A stretch of DNA of 64,000 nucleotides from Paenibacillus humicola (GTDB lineage: Bacteria > Bacillota > Bacilli > Paenibacillales > Paenibacillaceae). The stretch spans positions 4,304,501 through 4,368,500 of the forward strand of contig NZ_JAQGPL010000001.1 in the NCBI RefSeq assembly GCF_028826105.1, in the 5' to 3' direction. The position numbers were made by a program, and so were the translations under genes. Under the pieces are notes generated by a model, which saw only the letters and a list, made by a program, of their open reading frames with translations, was not told the origin of the DNA and ran no database searches. Of this stretch, positions 8,041 to 17,152 are shown in pieces. Position 1 is the first letter of the stretch. Each line of letters starts with the position of its first letter.

Positions 8041-10059
8041 TTAGTTGTTCGCCGTTGAAGTATCCGTTCCGGCAGTCAATTGCTGCTCATTGTTTTTCGG
8101 GACGCCGTGCAGGCCGACCGCTTCGTCGTAAGCGTCGATGATTTTACGGGCGATCGGTCCGGCGCCGCTGGCGCCGAATCCGCCCTCCGGCACGACGACG
8201 GCGACGGCGATCACCGGATTCTCGGCGGGGGCAGCCGCGATAAAGACGGCGTTATCGACGATTTTCCCGCCGCTCACCTGCTGCTCGGAGGTTCCCGTTT
8301 TGCGCAGCACCTTGTACGGCGCGTCGTTGAAGGCCGGCACGCTGACCTTCGACATGCCCGTAAACACTTCGTTCCAATATGATTGCGGAAAGTTGACGGT
8401 ATTCAACACAACCGGCTTGAAGGACTGCACGACGTTACCGTTCGCATCCTTGACTTCGCTCACGAACTGCGGTTTCATTCGTTTGCCTTCGCTTGCCAGC
8501 GTTGCCACGTACTGAGCCAGCTGAAGCGTCGTATAGCGCCCCATTTGGCCGAACGCGGAGAAAATAAGCGCCGATTGCGCACTGGCCGCCTGCCGTTCAT
8601 GGAAATATCCGATAATGCCGTTATTCTCATGCGGCAGGCCGCTTCCCGTGCTGACTCCGAGCCCGAACTGCTTGACGTAATGGTCCCAAATATCGACGCC
8701 CTTGTCGCCATCCTTCCGGTAAAGCGCATCGCCGACCATCTTGGCCATCCAGGGATTGGACGACTTTGCGATCGCCATGGACGGATCGAGCGTGCCGTAG
8801 GCATGACCGTAGGCGTTGCCGATCCGTCGGTGGTCCTTGCCGTAATAAAATGCCCCGGTATCCGTCCATGTCGACGACGTCGTAAACAGCTTCTCGTTCA
8901 GGCCGATCAGCACGGAGAGCGGCTTTTGCGTCGACCCGAGGAAGACGATGGAGGACGGATGCTTATTTTGTTCTTTCGGCGTGCTGTAAGGGTTGACCGG
9001 GCTAATTGTGCCGTTCGGCAGCGAGTATTGGATTTTGTTGTATTCGTCAGTAGTGATCCGTCCGCCTTCCCAAATGTTCGGATCGTAATCCGGCATGCTC
9101 GCCATGGCGATCACTTTGCCCGTCTTCACTTCAATCGCGACGGCATAGCCGGTTTTGGCATTCTTCGCCTGATCGCTGCCGCCCGTCGTCTGCAAATGAT
9201 GCAGCTGATCCGTAATGGCTTCCTGCGTCTTCAGCTGGACGTAACGGTTGATCGTCAAATAAATGTCGTCGCCCCGCTGCGGCGGCGTCACGGCCGGAGC
9301 GCCGACAACCTGACCGAGGGAATTGATCGGATACGTCTTCAGCCCGTTTTTGCCGCGCAGGAAGTCCTGATACATATATTCCAGGCCGTCGAAGCCGACG
9401 TCCTCCGTCGGCAAATATTGCAGCTGCGGATCGGTCGGCTTCGGCTTGTCTTTATACATCGTGCTGTCTGCCCCGCCGCCGTATTTTTTCAAATAGCCGA
9501 CCAGCTGCACCGCAATCGGCTCCGGATCGCGCGTGTAGTGGCGAACGCTCTCCTCGATAATGTCGATCCCTTTGAATTTATCGCGGTTTTCCAGGAAATA
9601 AGCGACTTCCCGGTCGGACAATCCGGTTTTGATACGCCGCGGCGTCCCCGCGCTGTACTTCTTGTAGTCGAGATCCATGTTATCAATGATATCCTGAAGC
9701 GTGATCGATTTATCGCCGAGCTTCGTAAAGACGTCCATCAGCTGACGGGCGACCGCTTCGGAATCCTCCCGGTCGGAGCCAGGCTGGATCGTATAATACA
9801 GCGACTGGGTCGCCGTCGAATAGGCGATCGGCTGCCCGCTCGAATCGTAAATGTTGCCGCGGATCGGCGGTGTCGGAACCGAATGCGAGGAACGGTCTTT
9901 TTCATCCACTTTCAGCGTCGGCCCTTCCACGAACTGAAGAATGGCCAGACGCACGATCAGCACGCTGAACAAAAAAAACGTCGCAAAGAAAAATAAATTA
10001 AGCCGGAACGAAAAATGGCGCCGGTTCGCGATTTCCCGTTTCTGTGGATCGTCCTCCAC
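8041..10059 (-). CDS. class B penicillin-binding protein (transpeptidase, PbpA/PBP2-like)
   Basis: 672 residues with one N-terminal membrane helix (about 20-42), a PBP dimerisation domain starting RGNIYDSSGQPIAYS, and a transpeptidase domain. The catalytic motifs are STQK (Ser near 374), SSN (near 432) and KTGTSE (near 586). It cross-links peptidoglycan stem peptides outside the membrane, in elongation or sporulation complexes. No PASTA domains are present, so it is unlike PBP2b/SpoVD of the division locus. It follows the transglutaminase gene by 22 bp, suggesting one operon. Confidence 0.92.
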   Translation of the reverse strand: MEDDPQKREIANRRHFSFRLNLFFFATFFLFSVLIVRLAILQFVEGPTLKVDEKDRSSHSVPTPPIRGNIYDSSGQPIAYSTATQSLYYTIQPGSDREDSEAVARQLMDVFTKLGDKSITLQDIIDNMDLDYKKYSAGTPRRIKTGLSDREVAYFLENRDKFKGIDIIEESVRHYTRDPEPIAVQLVGYLKKYGGGADSTMYKDKPKPTDPQLQYLPTEDVGFDGLEYMYQDFLRGKNGLKTYPINSLGQVVGAPAVTPPQRGDDIYLTINRYVQLKTQEAITDQLHHLQTTGGSDQAKNAKTGYAVAIEVKTGKVIAMASMPDYDPNIWEGGRITTDEYNKIQYSLPNGTISPVNPYSTPKEQNKHPSSIVFLGSTQKPLSVLIGLNEKLFTTSSTWTDTGAFYYGKDHRRIGNAYGHAYGTLDPSMAIAKSSNPWMAKMVGDALYRKDGDKGVDIWDHYVKQFGLGVSTGSGLPHENNGIIGYFHERQAASAQSALIFSAFGQMGRYTTLQLAQYVATLASEGKRMKPQFVSEVKDANGNVVQSFKPVVLNTVNFPQSYWNEVFTGMSKVSVPAFNDAPYKVLRKTGTSEQQVSGGKIVDNAVFIAAAPAENPVIAVAVVVPEGGFGASGAGPIARKIIDAYDEAVGLHGVPKNNEQQLTAGTDTSTANN

Positions 10060-10081
10060 GAAAGCTGCCTCCTTCTAATCG

Positions 10082-11236
10082 TCATGCCTGCCTGACATGG
10101 GTGCTGTCAAAGCCGCTCGGGTCGAACCAGTCGCCCGACGGCGCCCAGGTGGCGTCAAGCGGAATCCACACGCCTCCCTGGTCGGCCAGGCGCACTTCGT
10201 TCCACGCGTGAGGTCCGTAGGTTCCGTCGCTGATCTCGCCAAGCCCGGTCACGACCTGGACCTGAAGCCCGCTGGCACGCGCCATCACGGCATACAGCCG
10301 GGCGATATCGATGCAGACGCCTTTGCGCGTCCGAAACGTATCCTCGGGCGTCTGTTCTTTCCATTCGCCGTGCTTCTCGTAATTGTCGGCCTTGTCCCAG
10401 TCGTACGCGATGCGGGAGCCGATCCAGTCGTACAGGGCGCGGGCCTTTTCCTTGTCGGTATGGGCATTCTTCGTCACGGCGACGGCCGCCTGCGCGATAT
10501 CGTTCGGGATGGCCGAGTCGATCACTTCATATTTACGCGACAGCACACGCTGGAATTCCGCCTGCACCGCCTCCGCAAGCACCGGTCCCCGCTTCAGCAC
10601 ATCGCCGGCTACCGGCTCGATGAGCTCGCTCGCCGTCTTGCTGTAGAAGGCCGACGCTTTGATCGAGTCGGCAAAAGGGCCGCCCGGCAGCAGCGATACA
10701 TAGACAAAAAGCAGCGCGATCACGATAAACGCCCTTCCCGCGCCGAGCAGTACGCCAAGCAGCGCACCGGTCGTTCTGCTGGCCGTATGCGACAGGAACG
10801 TGCCGCGTCCGGTGCTCCGCTCGCCGCCGGCAATCAGATCGAAGAGCGCCATGACGAACGGGAGCATCCAGCCGAGCAGGATGCGCAGCAAGAAATATGA
10901 GGCGAGAAACAGCACGCCGAAGCGAAACAGCTCGAAGTCCCGGAGGCTGGTCACGATCGTGTACCAGGCTTCCTTCCAGGCGGGAAGCTGCTCATTCGGA
11001 ACGGCAATATGGCGTTCCGTCAGCCAATCATGGACGAGCGGCGACAGCCAGGCGGCCGTCTTGCCGGCCAGCACGAGCGAGACGACGGCTGCAATCGCCT
11101 GCCATACAAAATAGAAAAGGCGCTTCGCGGAACCCGATGCGCCTCTCGTCATCCCTTGAATAAGCGAAACAAGCAGGACGAGCAGCACCAAGAGGGCAAC
11201 CGGTTCCGGCTTCAGCAGGGCATGTACCCATGTCAT
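10082..11236 (-). CDS. membrane protein with extracytoplasmic transglutaminase-like domain
   Basis: 384 residues. The first ~185 hold several membrane helices with a CvpA-like look (GALLGVLLGAGRAFIVIALLF). The rest is a soluble transglutaminase-like domain with the triad Cys308 (RKGVCIDIA), His343 (GPHAWNEV) and Asp361 (LDATW). Such domains act as cysteine proteases or cross-linkers. The operon with a PBP suggests a cell-wall or protein-crosslinking job near the membrane, an inference. Start ATG 11236 is chosen because AAAGGAGA precedes it; a frame-internal ATG lies 21 bases upstream without a ribosome site. Confidence 0.85.
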   Translation of the reverse strand: MTWVHALLKPEPVALLVLLVLLVSLIQGMTRGASGSAKRLFYFVWQAIAAVVSLVLAGKTAAWLSPLVHDWLTERHIAVPNEQLPAWKEAWYTIVTSLRDFELFRFGVLFLASYFLLRILLGWMLPFVMALFDLIAGGERSTGRGTFLSHTASRTTGALLGVLLGAGRAFIVIALLFVYVSLLPGGPFADSIKASAFYSKTASELIEPVAGDVLKRGPVLAEAVQAEFQRVLSRKYEVIDSAIPNDIAQAAVAVTKNAHTDKEKARALYDWIGSRIAYDWDKADNYEKHGEWKEQTPEDTFRTRKGVCIDIARLYAVMARASGLQVQVVTGLGEISDGTYGPHAWNEVRLADQGGVWIPLDATWAPSGDWFDPSGFDSTHVRQA

Positions 11237-11264
11237 GGCACTGTCTCCTTTAACCATGGATCAT

Positions 11265-11738
11265 CTATCCGTTCCGTTTCGCCTGATCGATCAGCGTCCG
11301 GATCGTATCGTCGATTTCCCAATTGCCGAGCGAAGTTCCCCGGTAGGAAACCTTCACTTTCGTGTCTCCCGTTTTACCGGACAGCTCCAAATTGCGTGTC
11401 TTGATCGTATAGGTTCCGTCTCCGTTATCCGTATAGGCGGCGTCTTTCGCTTCTCCGGCCATCGCCGAAATCGCTTCCTGCTTGACGCTGTCCGCCACCT
11501 TGCCTCCGATATCCGTCACTTTGCTTCCGATGTCCTTCAAATCCTGCAGCGTATACCCGCTGTATGCGACGATGCCGATCACAATAACCGCGGCAATCAG
11601 CCATTTGACCACGGTGTTGACGATGCGGACAATAATAAACAGCACAATGAGGGCAACAAGCAAAAGGATCCAATTATCCTTAAAAAACGTCATCCATACG
11701 TCCGAATCGTAATTGAAATTCCAATCGCCAACGTTCAT
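11265..11738 (-). CDS. hypothetical membrane-anchored protein
   Basis: 157 residues with two adjacent hydrophobic segments (about 23-62), then an amphipathic region KDIGSKVTDIGGKVADSVKQ and a C-terminal soluble part containing YTIKTRNLELSGKTGDTKVKV. No known family is recognised. It sits 28 bp upstream of the transglutaminase gene on the same strand and is likely the first gene of the three-gene operon with the PBP, which hints at an envelope role. Confidence 0.7.
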   Translation of the reverse strand: MNVGDWNFNYDSDVWMTFFKDNWILLLVALIVLFIIVRIVNTVVKWLIAAVIVIGIVAYSGYTLQDLKDIGSKVTDIGGKVADSVKQEAISAMAGEAKDAAYTDNGDGTYTIKTRNLELSGKTGDTKVKVSYRGTSLGNWEIDDTIRTLIDQAKRNG

Positions 11739-11966
11739 ACGCCTGAAGTCTCCTCCATTATACGCCTTCGATGATTCTAATACAAAATATTATATCCCAT
11801 GCCCGGCGGAGCGTAAACCGAGCTGCAACCACCTCCCATCCTTATGACGAACGAGCGGGGCGTTTGGCAGACATAACCCGGCAAATCCATGCGTACAAGT
11901 AGTAACAACGCGTTAAAGATGGCCATGCCGCCCCGCTCCGGCCCGGTCCATAAGGGAGGTCCGTCT

Positions 11967-13184
11967 GTGAAAACTGCAATCTGGCTTTATTTTTTCCTGT
12001 TCGTCGCCTTTTTCGACCTGCATGCCCAGTATCCGATCCTGACGCCGTTCGCGGTCTCGCTCGGTGCCGCGCCGTCGTTCATCGGGCTGATGATGGGCCT
12101 CTATTCGATTACGCATTTGCCCGGCAACGTCATTGCCGGCTACGGCGTCGACCGGTTCGGCAGCCGGCTGTTCATCGTGTTCAGCCTGGCCGCAGCAGGT
12201 GTCGTGCTTGTGTTCCAGGCAAGCGTCACCAATCCCTGGCAGCTGCTGATTCTGCGCTCCATCAGCGGCTTCGTGCTCGCCTTTCTGTCCCCGGCGTGTA
12301 TGTCGCTGCTCGCGCGCATCACAAGGGACCGGATTCAGCAGGGCAAGCTGATGGCCGGCAACGGGCTCGTCCACACGGTCGCTTCCGTCGTATCGCCGGC
12401 GGCCGGAGCCTTCCTCGTGGCGCAAATCGGCTTTACGACCTCCTTTCTCATCCTCGGCTGGGTCCTTGTCGCTACCGCCGCCTGCGCGCTGTTCTTTATC
12501 CGCGACGTGCCTTTAGACGCATCGGCCGCAGCGGACGGACAGGCGGGCGCCCTGCACGGCGGAGGTCACGCTTTTCACGGCGCCGCCCCGCATCACGGAG
12601 GGCCGGAGGGGGAGCCTGCCGGCACGCCGGTCAAGGTGCCCTGGCTCGTCTATACGCTGCCGATTGCGATGAGCTGCGCGCAGGGCATTCTTTCCTTCGA
12701 GCTGCCGCTGATGGCGAAGACGCAGGAGGCGATGATGACGACCGGCCTCCTGTTCTCCGTCGTCAGCCTCGGCGCGCTGCTGACGCTCAGCATGCTGTTC
12801 CTGAACAAGCTGTCCGCCTATATGAGGTCGCTGTGGGGGGCTTTCGTCCTGGCGCTCCTGTATTTTGCGATCGCGGCCGGCGTCCCGGCGCCCTTTTACC
12901 TGCTGCTGCTCCTGCTCGGCATGGCCAAGGGCGTCATTTTCCCGGCGCTGTCCACGCTGCTGATCGAGCTGAGCGGCGGCGCGCGCTACGGCCGCACCTT
13001 CTCGATCCTGTCGATCGCCTTCTCGGTCGGCGCATTCATCGGGCCGCTGCTGGCCGGTCATCTTCGCGACTACGTCTCGCCGTATTACATCGCCTTTATC
13101 GCGCTCATGATCGCCGTTTCCCTCCTGCCTTTCCACACGATTCGAACCAAAGGCGCCGGCGCCCATTTTTCCCGGATTGGGTAA
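11967..13184 (+). CDS. MFS transporter
   Basis: 405 residues with 12 predicted membrane helices, the loop-2-like GYGVDRFGSR motif near residue 60 and a central cytoplasmic loop rich in His, Gly and Pro (HGGGHAFHGAAPHHGG). A GTG start at 11967 is chosen because AAGGGAGGT lies seven bases upstream; an in-frame ATG at 11889 lacks a site. It exports or imports a small molecule of unknown type. The His-rich loop might bind metal, but this is not diagnostic. The gene is divergent from the transglutaminase/PBP operon. Confidence 0.88.
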   Translation: MKTAIWLYFFLFVAFFDLHAQYPILTPFAVSLGAAPSFIGLMMGLYSITHLPGNVIAGYGVDRFGSRLFIVFSLAAAGVVLVFQASVTNPWQLLILRSISGFVLAFLSPACMSLLARITRDRIQQGKLMAGNGLVHTVASVVSPAAGAFLVAQIGFTTSFLILGWVLVATAACALFFIRDVPLDASAAADGQAGALHGGGHAFHGAAPHHGGPEGEPAGTPVKVPWLVYTLPIAMSCAQGILSFELPLMAKTQEAMMTTGLLFSVVSLGALLTLSMLFLNKLSAYMRSLWGAFVLALLYFAIAAGVPAPFYLLLLLLGMAKGVIFPALSTLLIELSGGARYGRTFSILSIAFSVGAFIGPLLAGHLRDYVSPYYIAFIALMIAVSLLPFHTIRTKGAGAHFSRIG

Positions 13185-13296
13185 TTGCACAGGGCGGTTA
13201 TCCTTCCTCGACATAAAATAGGGTGTGGCAGCGGCTGGGCCGGGCTGCCGGCAAGTCCGCCCGCCCGGATGCGTAACGAAAGAGGGGTGTAACGCA

Positions 13297-13398
13297 ATGT
13301 CTGAAGAACGTGGCTTAGGCGGATTGTGGACGTCGACCGGCACGATTCTCGTGCTGTTCATCCTGCTCGTTATCGTATTATGCGGCATGTTCTATTGA
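13297..13398 (+). CDS. YjcZ-like small sporulation membrane peptide
   Basis: 33 residues, MSEERGLGGLWTSTGTILVL then FILLVIVLCGMFY. The pattern of a short glycine-rich head plus a C-terminal helix with VLFILLVIV is that of the YjcZ/YhaL-like sporulation peptides found in many Bacillales spores. Their function is not established. The ribosome site GAGGGGTG precedes ATG 13297. It stands alone between the MFS and Toprim genes. Confidence 0.75.
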   Translation: MSEERGLGGLWTSTGTILVLFILLVIVLCGMFY

Positions 13399-13503
13399 AC
13401 AAATAACCGGTGCAAGGCTTGGCGGTCTGCCCTTCGCGGGGCGGGCCGTCTTTCCGTTTCGGCCGGGCCTCTGGTACAATAGTCGCCGGGAGGTAGGTTG
13501 CTT

Positions 13504-13872
13504 ATGGACATTGCGATCATCGTGGAAGGAAAAAACGACCGGAGCCGGCTGAGGCGCGTGCTGACCGGCGACGTGCCGATCTTCTGTACATACGGGACGC
13601 CCGGCACCGAGCAGCTCGAGAAGCTGCGCAAACAGGTGGGGGATTTGCAGCCGTTTATTTTTACCGATAACGACTCGTCGGGCAAGCGCATTCGGGGGAT
13701 TCTCCGCGACGCGTTCCCGGATGCCGAGCATATCCATACGAGGCGCGGCTATCCCGGCGTCGAGAAAACGCCGGAGGAATATTTGATCGAGCAATTGGAA
13801 AAAGCGGGGCTGGAGGCCTACATCGTGTACCCTCCCGCAAACCCCGCTCCCTGGAGCAAAGATGATCAGTGA
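13504..13872 (+). CDS. Toprim-domain protein
   Basis: 122 residues. MDIAIIVEGKNDRSRLR gives the Toprim glutamate (IVEGKND) and FIFTDNDSSGKRIRG the DxD motif, so this is a small stand-alone Toprim protein related to ribonuclease M5/topoisomerase primase domains. It has no extra catalytic module; a nuclease or RNA-processing function is plausible but unproven. ATG 13504 follows GGGAGGT; TTG 13498 is an alternative. It converges on the SCO gene with 52 bp between. Confidence 0.8.
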   Translation: MDIAIIVEGKNDRSRLRRVLTGDVPIFCTYGTPGTEQLEKLRKQVGDLQPFIFTDNDSSGKRIRGILRDAFPDAEHIHTRRGYPGVEKTPEEYLIEQLEKAGLEAYIVYPPANPAPWSKDDQ

Positions 13873-13924
13873 TAATCCGCTGCGCCATATCGTCCGCACA
13901 GACTGACAGGACGAGGACAGGCCG

Positions 13925-14533
13925 TCAGAGCAGCGCGTCGACGATATCGACAATTTTATCCGCGCTCGACTCCGGGTCGTTCGCACCGACAATCGCTTTG
14001 CGCACGTTGCCTTTGCGGTCGATAAAAGTAATGGCGTCGGCATGCGTATAGTAACCGTTCTGGTCCTTAACGAGCCCGAGTCCGAAGCCATCCATCACTT
14101 TCTTGACATCTTCGTCGCTGTTGCTGCGCAAAAATTTCCACCCGCTGGAATCAACATCGAAGTTGCCGGCAAATTTTCGGATAACGTCGTTCGTTTCGGC
14201 CGGATTGAAGTCAATCGACATAAACTCGACGTCCTTTCCGAAGACGCCCTTCTTCTTCAGCTCGTCCTGCGCCTTCGACATCAGGAACGTCGTCGGCGGG
14301 CAGACGTCCGGGCAGTTGGCGTAAAAGAAATAAAGCACGCGCACCTTCCCGTTCGTATCTGCCAACGAAACTTCGTTGCCGTCCAAATCCTTCATGGCAA
14401 ACTCCGGCGCCTTGTAATTCTGGTTCAGATTGACCGTGGTTCCTTTATGAGCCGAAACATACAGATAAATGGCCATTGCGCCGCATAATGCGAGCACCGC
14501 GATTTTAAACGCATGCTTTTTTGCGAACGTCAC
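13925..14533 (-). CDS. SCO family copper chaperone for cytochrome oxidase
   Basis: 202 residues with an N-terminal membrane anchor (about 9-27), then a thioredoxin-like domain. The copper-binding CPDVC motif is near residue 74 and the third ligand His is in YTHAD near residue 163. SCO proteins (Bacillus YpmQ type) deliver copper to the CuA centre of oxidase subunit II outside the membrane. GTG 14533 follows GGAGGAGAACG. It lies just downstream of ctaB on the same strand, consistent with an oxidase-assembly operon. Confidence 0.92.
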   Translation of the reverse strand: MTFAKKHAFKIAVLALCGAMAIYLYVSAHKGTTVNLNQNYKAPEFAMKDLDGNEVSLADTNGKVRVLYFFYANCPDVCPPTTFLMSKAQDELKKKGVFGKDVEFMSIDFNPAETNDVIRKFAGNFDVDSSGWKFLRSNSDEDVKKVMDGFGLGLVKDQNGYYTHADAITFIDRKGNVRKAIVGANDPESSADKIVDIVDALL

Positions 14534-14603
14534 CGTTCTCCTCCCCCTTATTCGAATGTACGGCAGAACCTGCCTTCAGCGTCGGTCTCCGCCCGTTTCC
14601 CGC

Positions 14604-15500
14604 TTAAACGGACCAAGTCGTATCCGCGATCATAACCAGGAATACGACCATCAAATAATTGACCGAAATAATAAAATTGATTTTAGCCCATTTTGTATCG
14701 TCCGACGTCCGCAGTCCAACCAGCGTTTGGACAAGCCACAGCACTCCGCCGAGTATCGAAATGCCGAGGAAGAAATAGCCGACGTAGCCGTACAGGTACA
14801 TCAGAATGCCGGTTGGAATGAGCAGCAGCGTATACGGAATCATCTGCAGCTTCGTGCGGCGAATGCCCTTCACGACAGGCAGCAGCGGATAGCCCGCGGC
14901 GCGGTATTCCTCGACCCGGCGGATGGCAAGCGACCAGAAATGCGCCGGCTGCCACAGGAACAAGAGCGCGAACAGCATCCAGGCTCCTGCATCGACGTGC
15001 CCGGTCACGGCACAGTACCCGATAACCGGAGGCATGGCGCCGGATACGCCGCCGATCGACGTGCTCCAGGTCGAGGTGCGCTTCAGCCACATCGTATACA
15101 CGACGACGTAAACGAAATACCCGAGCAGACCGAGCCAGCCCGTCAGCGGGTTGACCAGAACGAACAGCACCGCAAGCCCGACAACGCCGAGTATGATGCC
15201 GTAAACGAGCACCGGACCCGGGCGCAGACGGTTCATCGGCAGCGCGCGGCCGCGGGTGCGCTCCATTTTTTTGTCCAGCTCGCGGTCCCAGTAATTATTG
15301 ATGACGCAAGCCGAAGCCATCGTCAGGGCAGAGCCGATCAGCATGAACAGCAGCAGCCACCAATTTATATGCCATTTGGAAGCGACCCAAAAGCCTCCGA
15401 ACGCGGCGATCGCGTTCAGTCGGATAATGCTCGGTTTTGTTAGGGCCACATAATCTTTTAACACAGCCAGCTTCCCCGCTTCCGATCCGCGTGAGGGCAC
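14604..15500 (-). CDS. ctaB: protoheme IX farnesyltransferase (haem O synthase) CtaB
   Basis: 298 residues, UbiA-type prenyltransferase with about nine membrane helices. The first Asp-rich motif is NNYWDRELDKKMERTRGRAL near residue 65, and a later conserved KRTSTWST loop is visible. It farnesylates haem B to haem O, the substrate of CtaA. GTG 15500 has no clear ribosome site; GTG 15464, preceded by GGGGAAG, is an alternative start that trims 12 residues. It precedes the SCO gene by 70 bp. Confidence 0.92.
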   Translation of the reverse strand: MPSRGSEAGKLAVLKDYVALTKPSIIRLNAIAAFGGFWVASKWHINWWLLLFMLIGSALTMASACVINNYWDRELDKKMERTRGRALPMNRLRPGPVLVYGIILGVVGLAVLFVLVNPLTGWLGLLGYFVYVVVYTMWLKRTSTWSTSIGGVSGAMPPVIGYCAVTGHVDAGAWMLFALLFLWQPAHFWSLAIRRVEEYRAAGYPLLPVVKGIRRTKLQMIPYTLLLIPTGILMYLYGYVGYFFLGISILGGVLWLVQTLVGLRTSDDTKWAKINFIISVNYLMVVFLVMIADTTWSV

Positions 15501-15722
15501 GAAAGGCCCATCATTTGTATAGTAAAATCGTTCTTAATGATACCGAAAAAACAGGCGGTTGACAATCTTCGCGCCCGTTGTTCATGATTTTGACACCGCT
15601 TGTTGACGGTTTGAAGAACGTTTTTTTGGGCTGGGCAAGTTACCATTTCCGAGGCCGCTCAATATGATGTCATTGTGGTCTTTAGCCCAGCCCGTGCGAA
15701 AGGAAGTGACGAACGTTTCGAT

Positions 15723-16148
15723 ATGGCAGTCGTAAAAGCAAATTCGTCGGACCTGAAGCTGCTGGCCCGGCTACTCCGCGCCGAAGCGGAAGGCGAGGGC
15801 AACCTCGGCATGCTGATGGTCGGCAACGTCGGCGTCAACCGGATCATCGGAAACTGTCTCGATTTCCGGAACATCCGGACCGTCCCGCAGATGGTTTATC
15901 AGAGCCCCGGGGGCTTCGAGGCGACGCAAAAAGGGTACTTCTACCAGAGAGCGCGCGAAAGCGAAATCCAGCTGGCCAGACGCGTCGTGAACGGAGAGCG
16001 GCAGAACCCGGCAACAAACGCCCTGTGGTATTTCCGTCCGGCATCCGGGGGTTGTCCGGCGCAGTGGTACAACCAGCGCAACGTCGGGCGTTATAAAGCC
16101 CACTGCTTCTTCGCCCCGGCAAGCGGGGAATGTCCGAGAGTGTACTGA
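15723..16148 (+). CDS. cwlJ: spore cortex-lytic enzyme CwlJ
   Basis: 141 residues, MAVVKANSSDLKLLARLLRA then EAEGEGNLGMLMVGNVGVNR, closely following Bacillus CwlJ over its whole length, including FYQRAR, LWYFRP and CPAQWYNQ. CwlJ is a hydrolase of the SleB/hydrolase_2 family (no signal peptide) that sits in the spore coat and degrades cortex muramic-lactam peptidoglycan in calcium-dipicolinate-triggered germination. The catalytic Glu is in the AEAEGEG motif. It is followed directly by gerQ, its localisation partner. A long-range inverted repeat (15628-15636 with 15685-15693) lies just upstream. Confidence 0.95.
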   Translation: MAVVKANSSDLKLLARLLRAEAEGEGNLGMLMVGNVGVNRIIGNCLDFRNIRTVPQMVYQSPGGFEATQKGYFYQRARESEIQLARRVVNGERQNPATNALWYFRPASGGCPAQWYNQRNVGRYKAHCFFAPASGECPRVY

Positions 16149-16175
16149 GATCAAGAAAGCGAGGAATGAGGCAAC

Positions 16176-16754
16176 ATGGCAAACGGTTACGGCTTCAATA
16201 CGGCGGTCAGTCCGGCAAGAACAGGCGGAGCCGGCTACGGAGGAGGCATGAATCCGGCTTATCCGCAGGCCGGAGCATCGGCCTTTCCGGCGCAAATGCC
16301 GATGACGGCGGGCGCTTCGGCGTTCCCGATGATGCAAATGCCGATGACGGCGGGCGCGGGGGCCGTTCCGGCGGTGCCGAGCGGATCGCTCGTGACGCCG
16401 GCCGGCGGCAATATCATGGCGGTTCCGATTGTGGAGGAATCGTACGTCGAAAACATTTTGCGCCTCAACCGCGGCAAAATGGCTACCTTTTATATGACCT
16501 ACGAAAACAACCGCGAATGGAACGCCAAAATTTTCCGCGGCATCGTCGAAGCGGCCGGACGCGACCATATTATTATCAGCGATCCGTCGACCGGCATGCG
16601 CTTCCTGCTGCTGACGCTGAACCTGGACTACGTCACTTTTGATGGGCCGATCAACTATCAGTATCCGTTCCAGGGCGCAACGATTACGAACACGACGCCG
16701 ATCACGTCCACAGGAGGCGCAGCGGGCTCCGCGGCGCCGTCGTTAGGCCGATAA
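16176..16754 (+). CDS. gerQ: spore coat protein GerQ
   Basis: 192 residues. The N-terminal ~85 are low complexity, with repeated MPMTAGA units, and the C-terminal half, from VEESYVENILRLNRGK through NREWNAKIFRGIVEAAGRDH to NYQYPF, is the conserved GerQ domain. GerQ is a transglutaminase-cross-linked coat protein required for CwlJ to localise in the coat; the adjacent cwlJ supports this. RBS AAAGCGAGGA. Probably transcribed with cwlJ during sporulation. Confidence 0.95.
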   Translation: MANGYGFNTAVSPARTGGAGYGGGMNPAYPQAGASAFPAQMPMTAGASAFPMMQMPMTAGAGAVPAVPSGSLVTPAGGNIMAVPIVEESYVENILRLNRGKMATFYMTYENNREWNAKIFRGIVEAAGRDHIIISDPSTGMRFLLLTLNLDYVTFDGPINYQYPFQGATITNTTPITSTGGAAGSAAPSLGR

Positions 16755-16769
16755 AAGCGGCTCCCGCCG

Positions 16770-17057
16770 TCAGGCGGGCGCCACCGGACGAAACGTCCAC
16801 GCATGGATTTTGGGAGCTCCCCCCTGCACCCAGGCCGCCATGCGCGACCATTCGGAACGCTCGCGGAGGCGTTCTTTTTTTATGCGCTCCGCCGCCTCCA
16901 CGCTTTCCGCCTTCCAGACTTCGACAAAAAGAAACGGCTGATCGGTCCCCTCGTACAGCTCGAATCCGCCCGGCGCAGCCTGCTTTTCCCCGATCCAATG
17001 ACGGTACTCCGCTTCGAAATCCGGGTCGATCCTGTATTCGACAAAACAGATCGGCAT
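16770..17057 (-). CDS. hypothetical small protein (possible dimeric alpha/beta-barrel)
   Basis: 95 residues beginning MPICFVEYRIDPDFEAEYRH. The pattern (short N-terminal beta strand, amphipathic helix, FLFVEVWKAESVEAAERIKK) resembles dimeric alpha/beta-barrel or monooxygenase-like small proteins, but no family is certain. CGGGAGGG precedes ATG 17057. Convergent with gerQ. Confidence 0.6.
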   Translation of the reverse strand: MPICFVEYRIDPDFEAEYRHWIGEKQAAPGGFELYEGTDQPFLFVEVWKAESVEAAERIKKERLRERSEWSRMAAWVQGGAPKIHAWTFRPVAPA

Positions 17058-17152
17058 GATTTTCGCCCTCCCGTTATAAACGCCCGCGATTCAGAAAATA
17101 CTGAAACGTATATATAAAAGTATACCACTATAGAGGGGAGTGATTCATCTTC

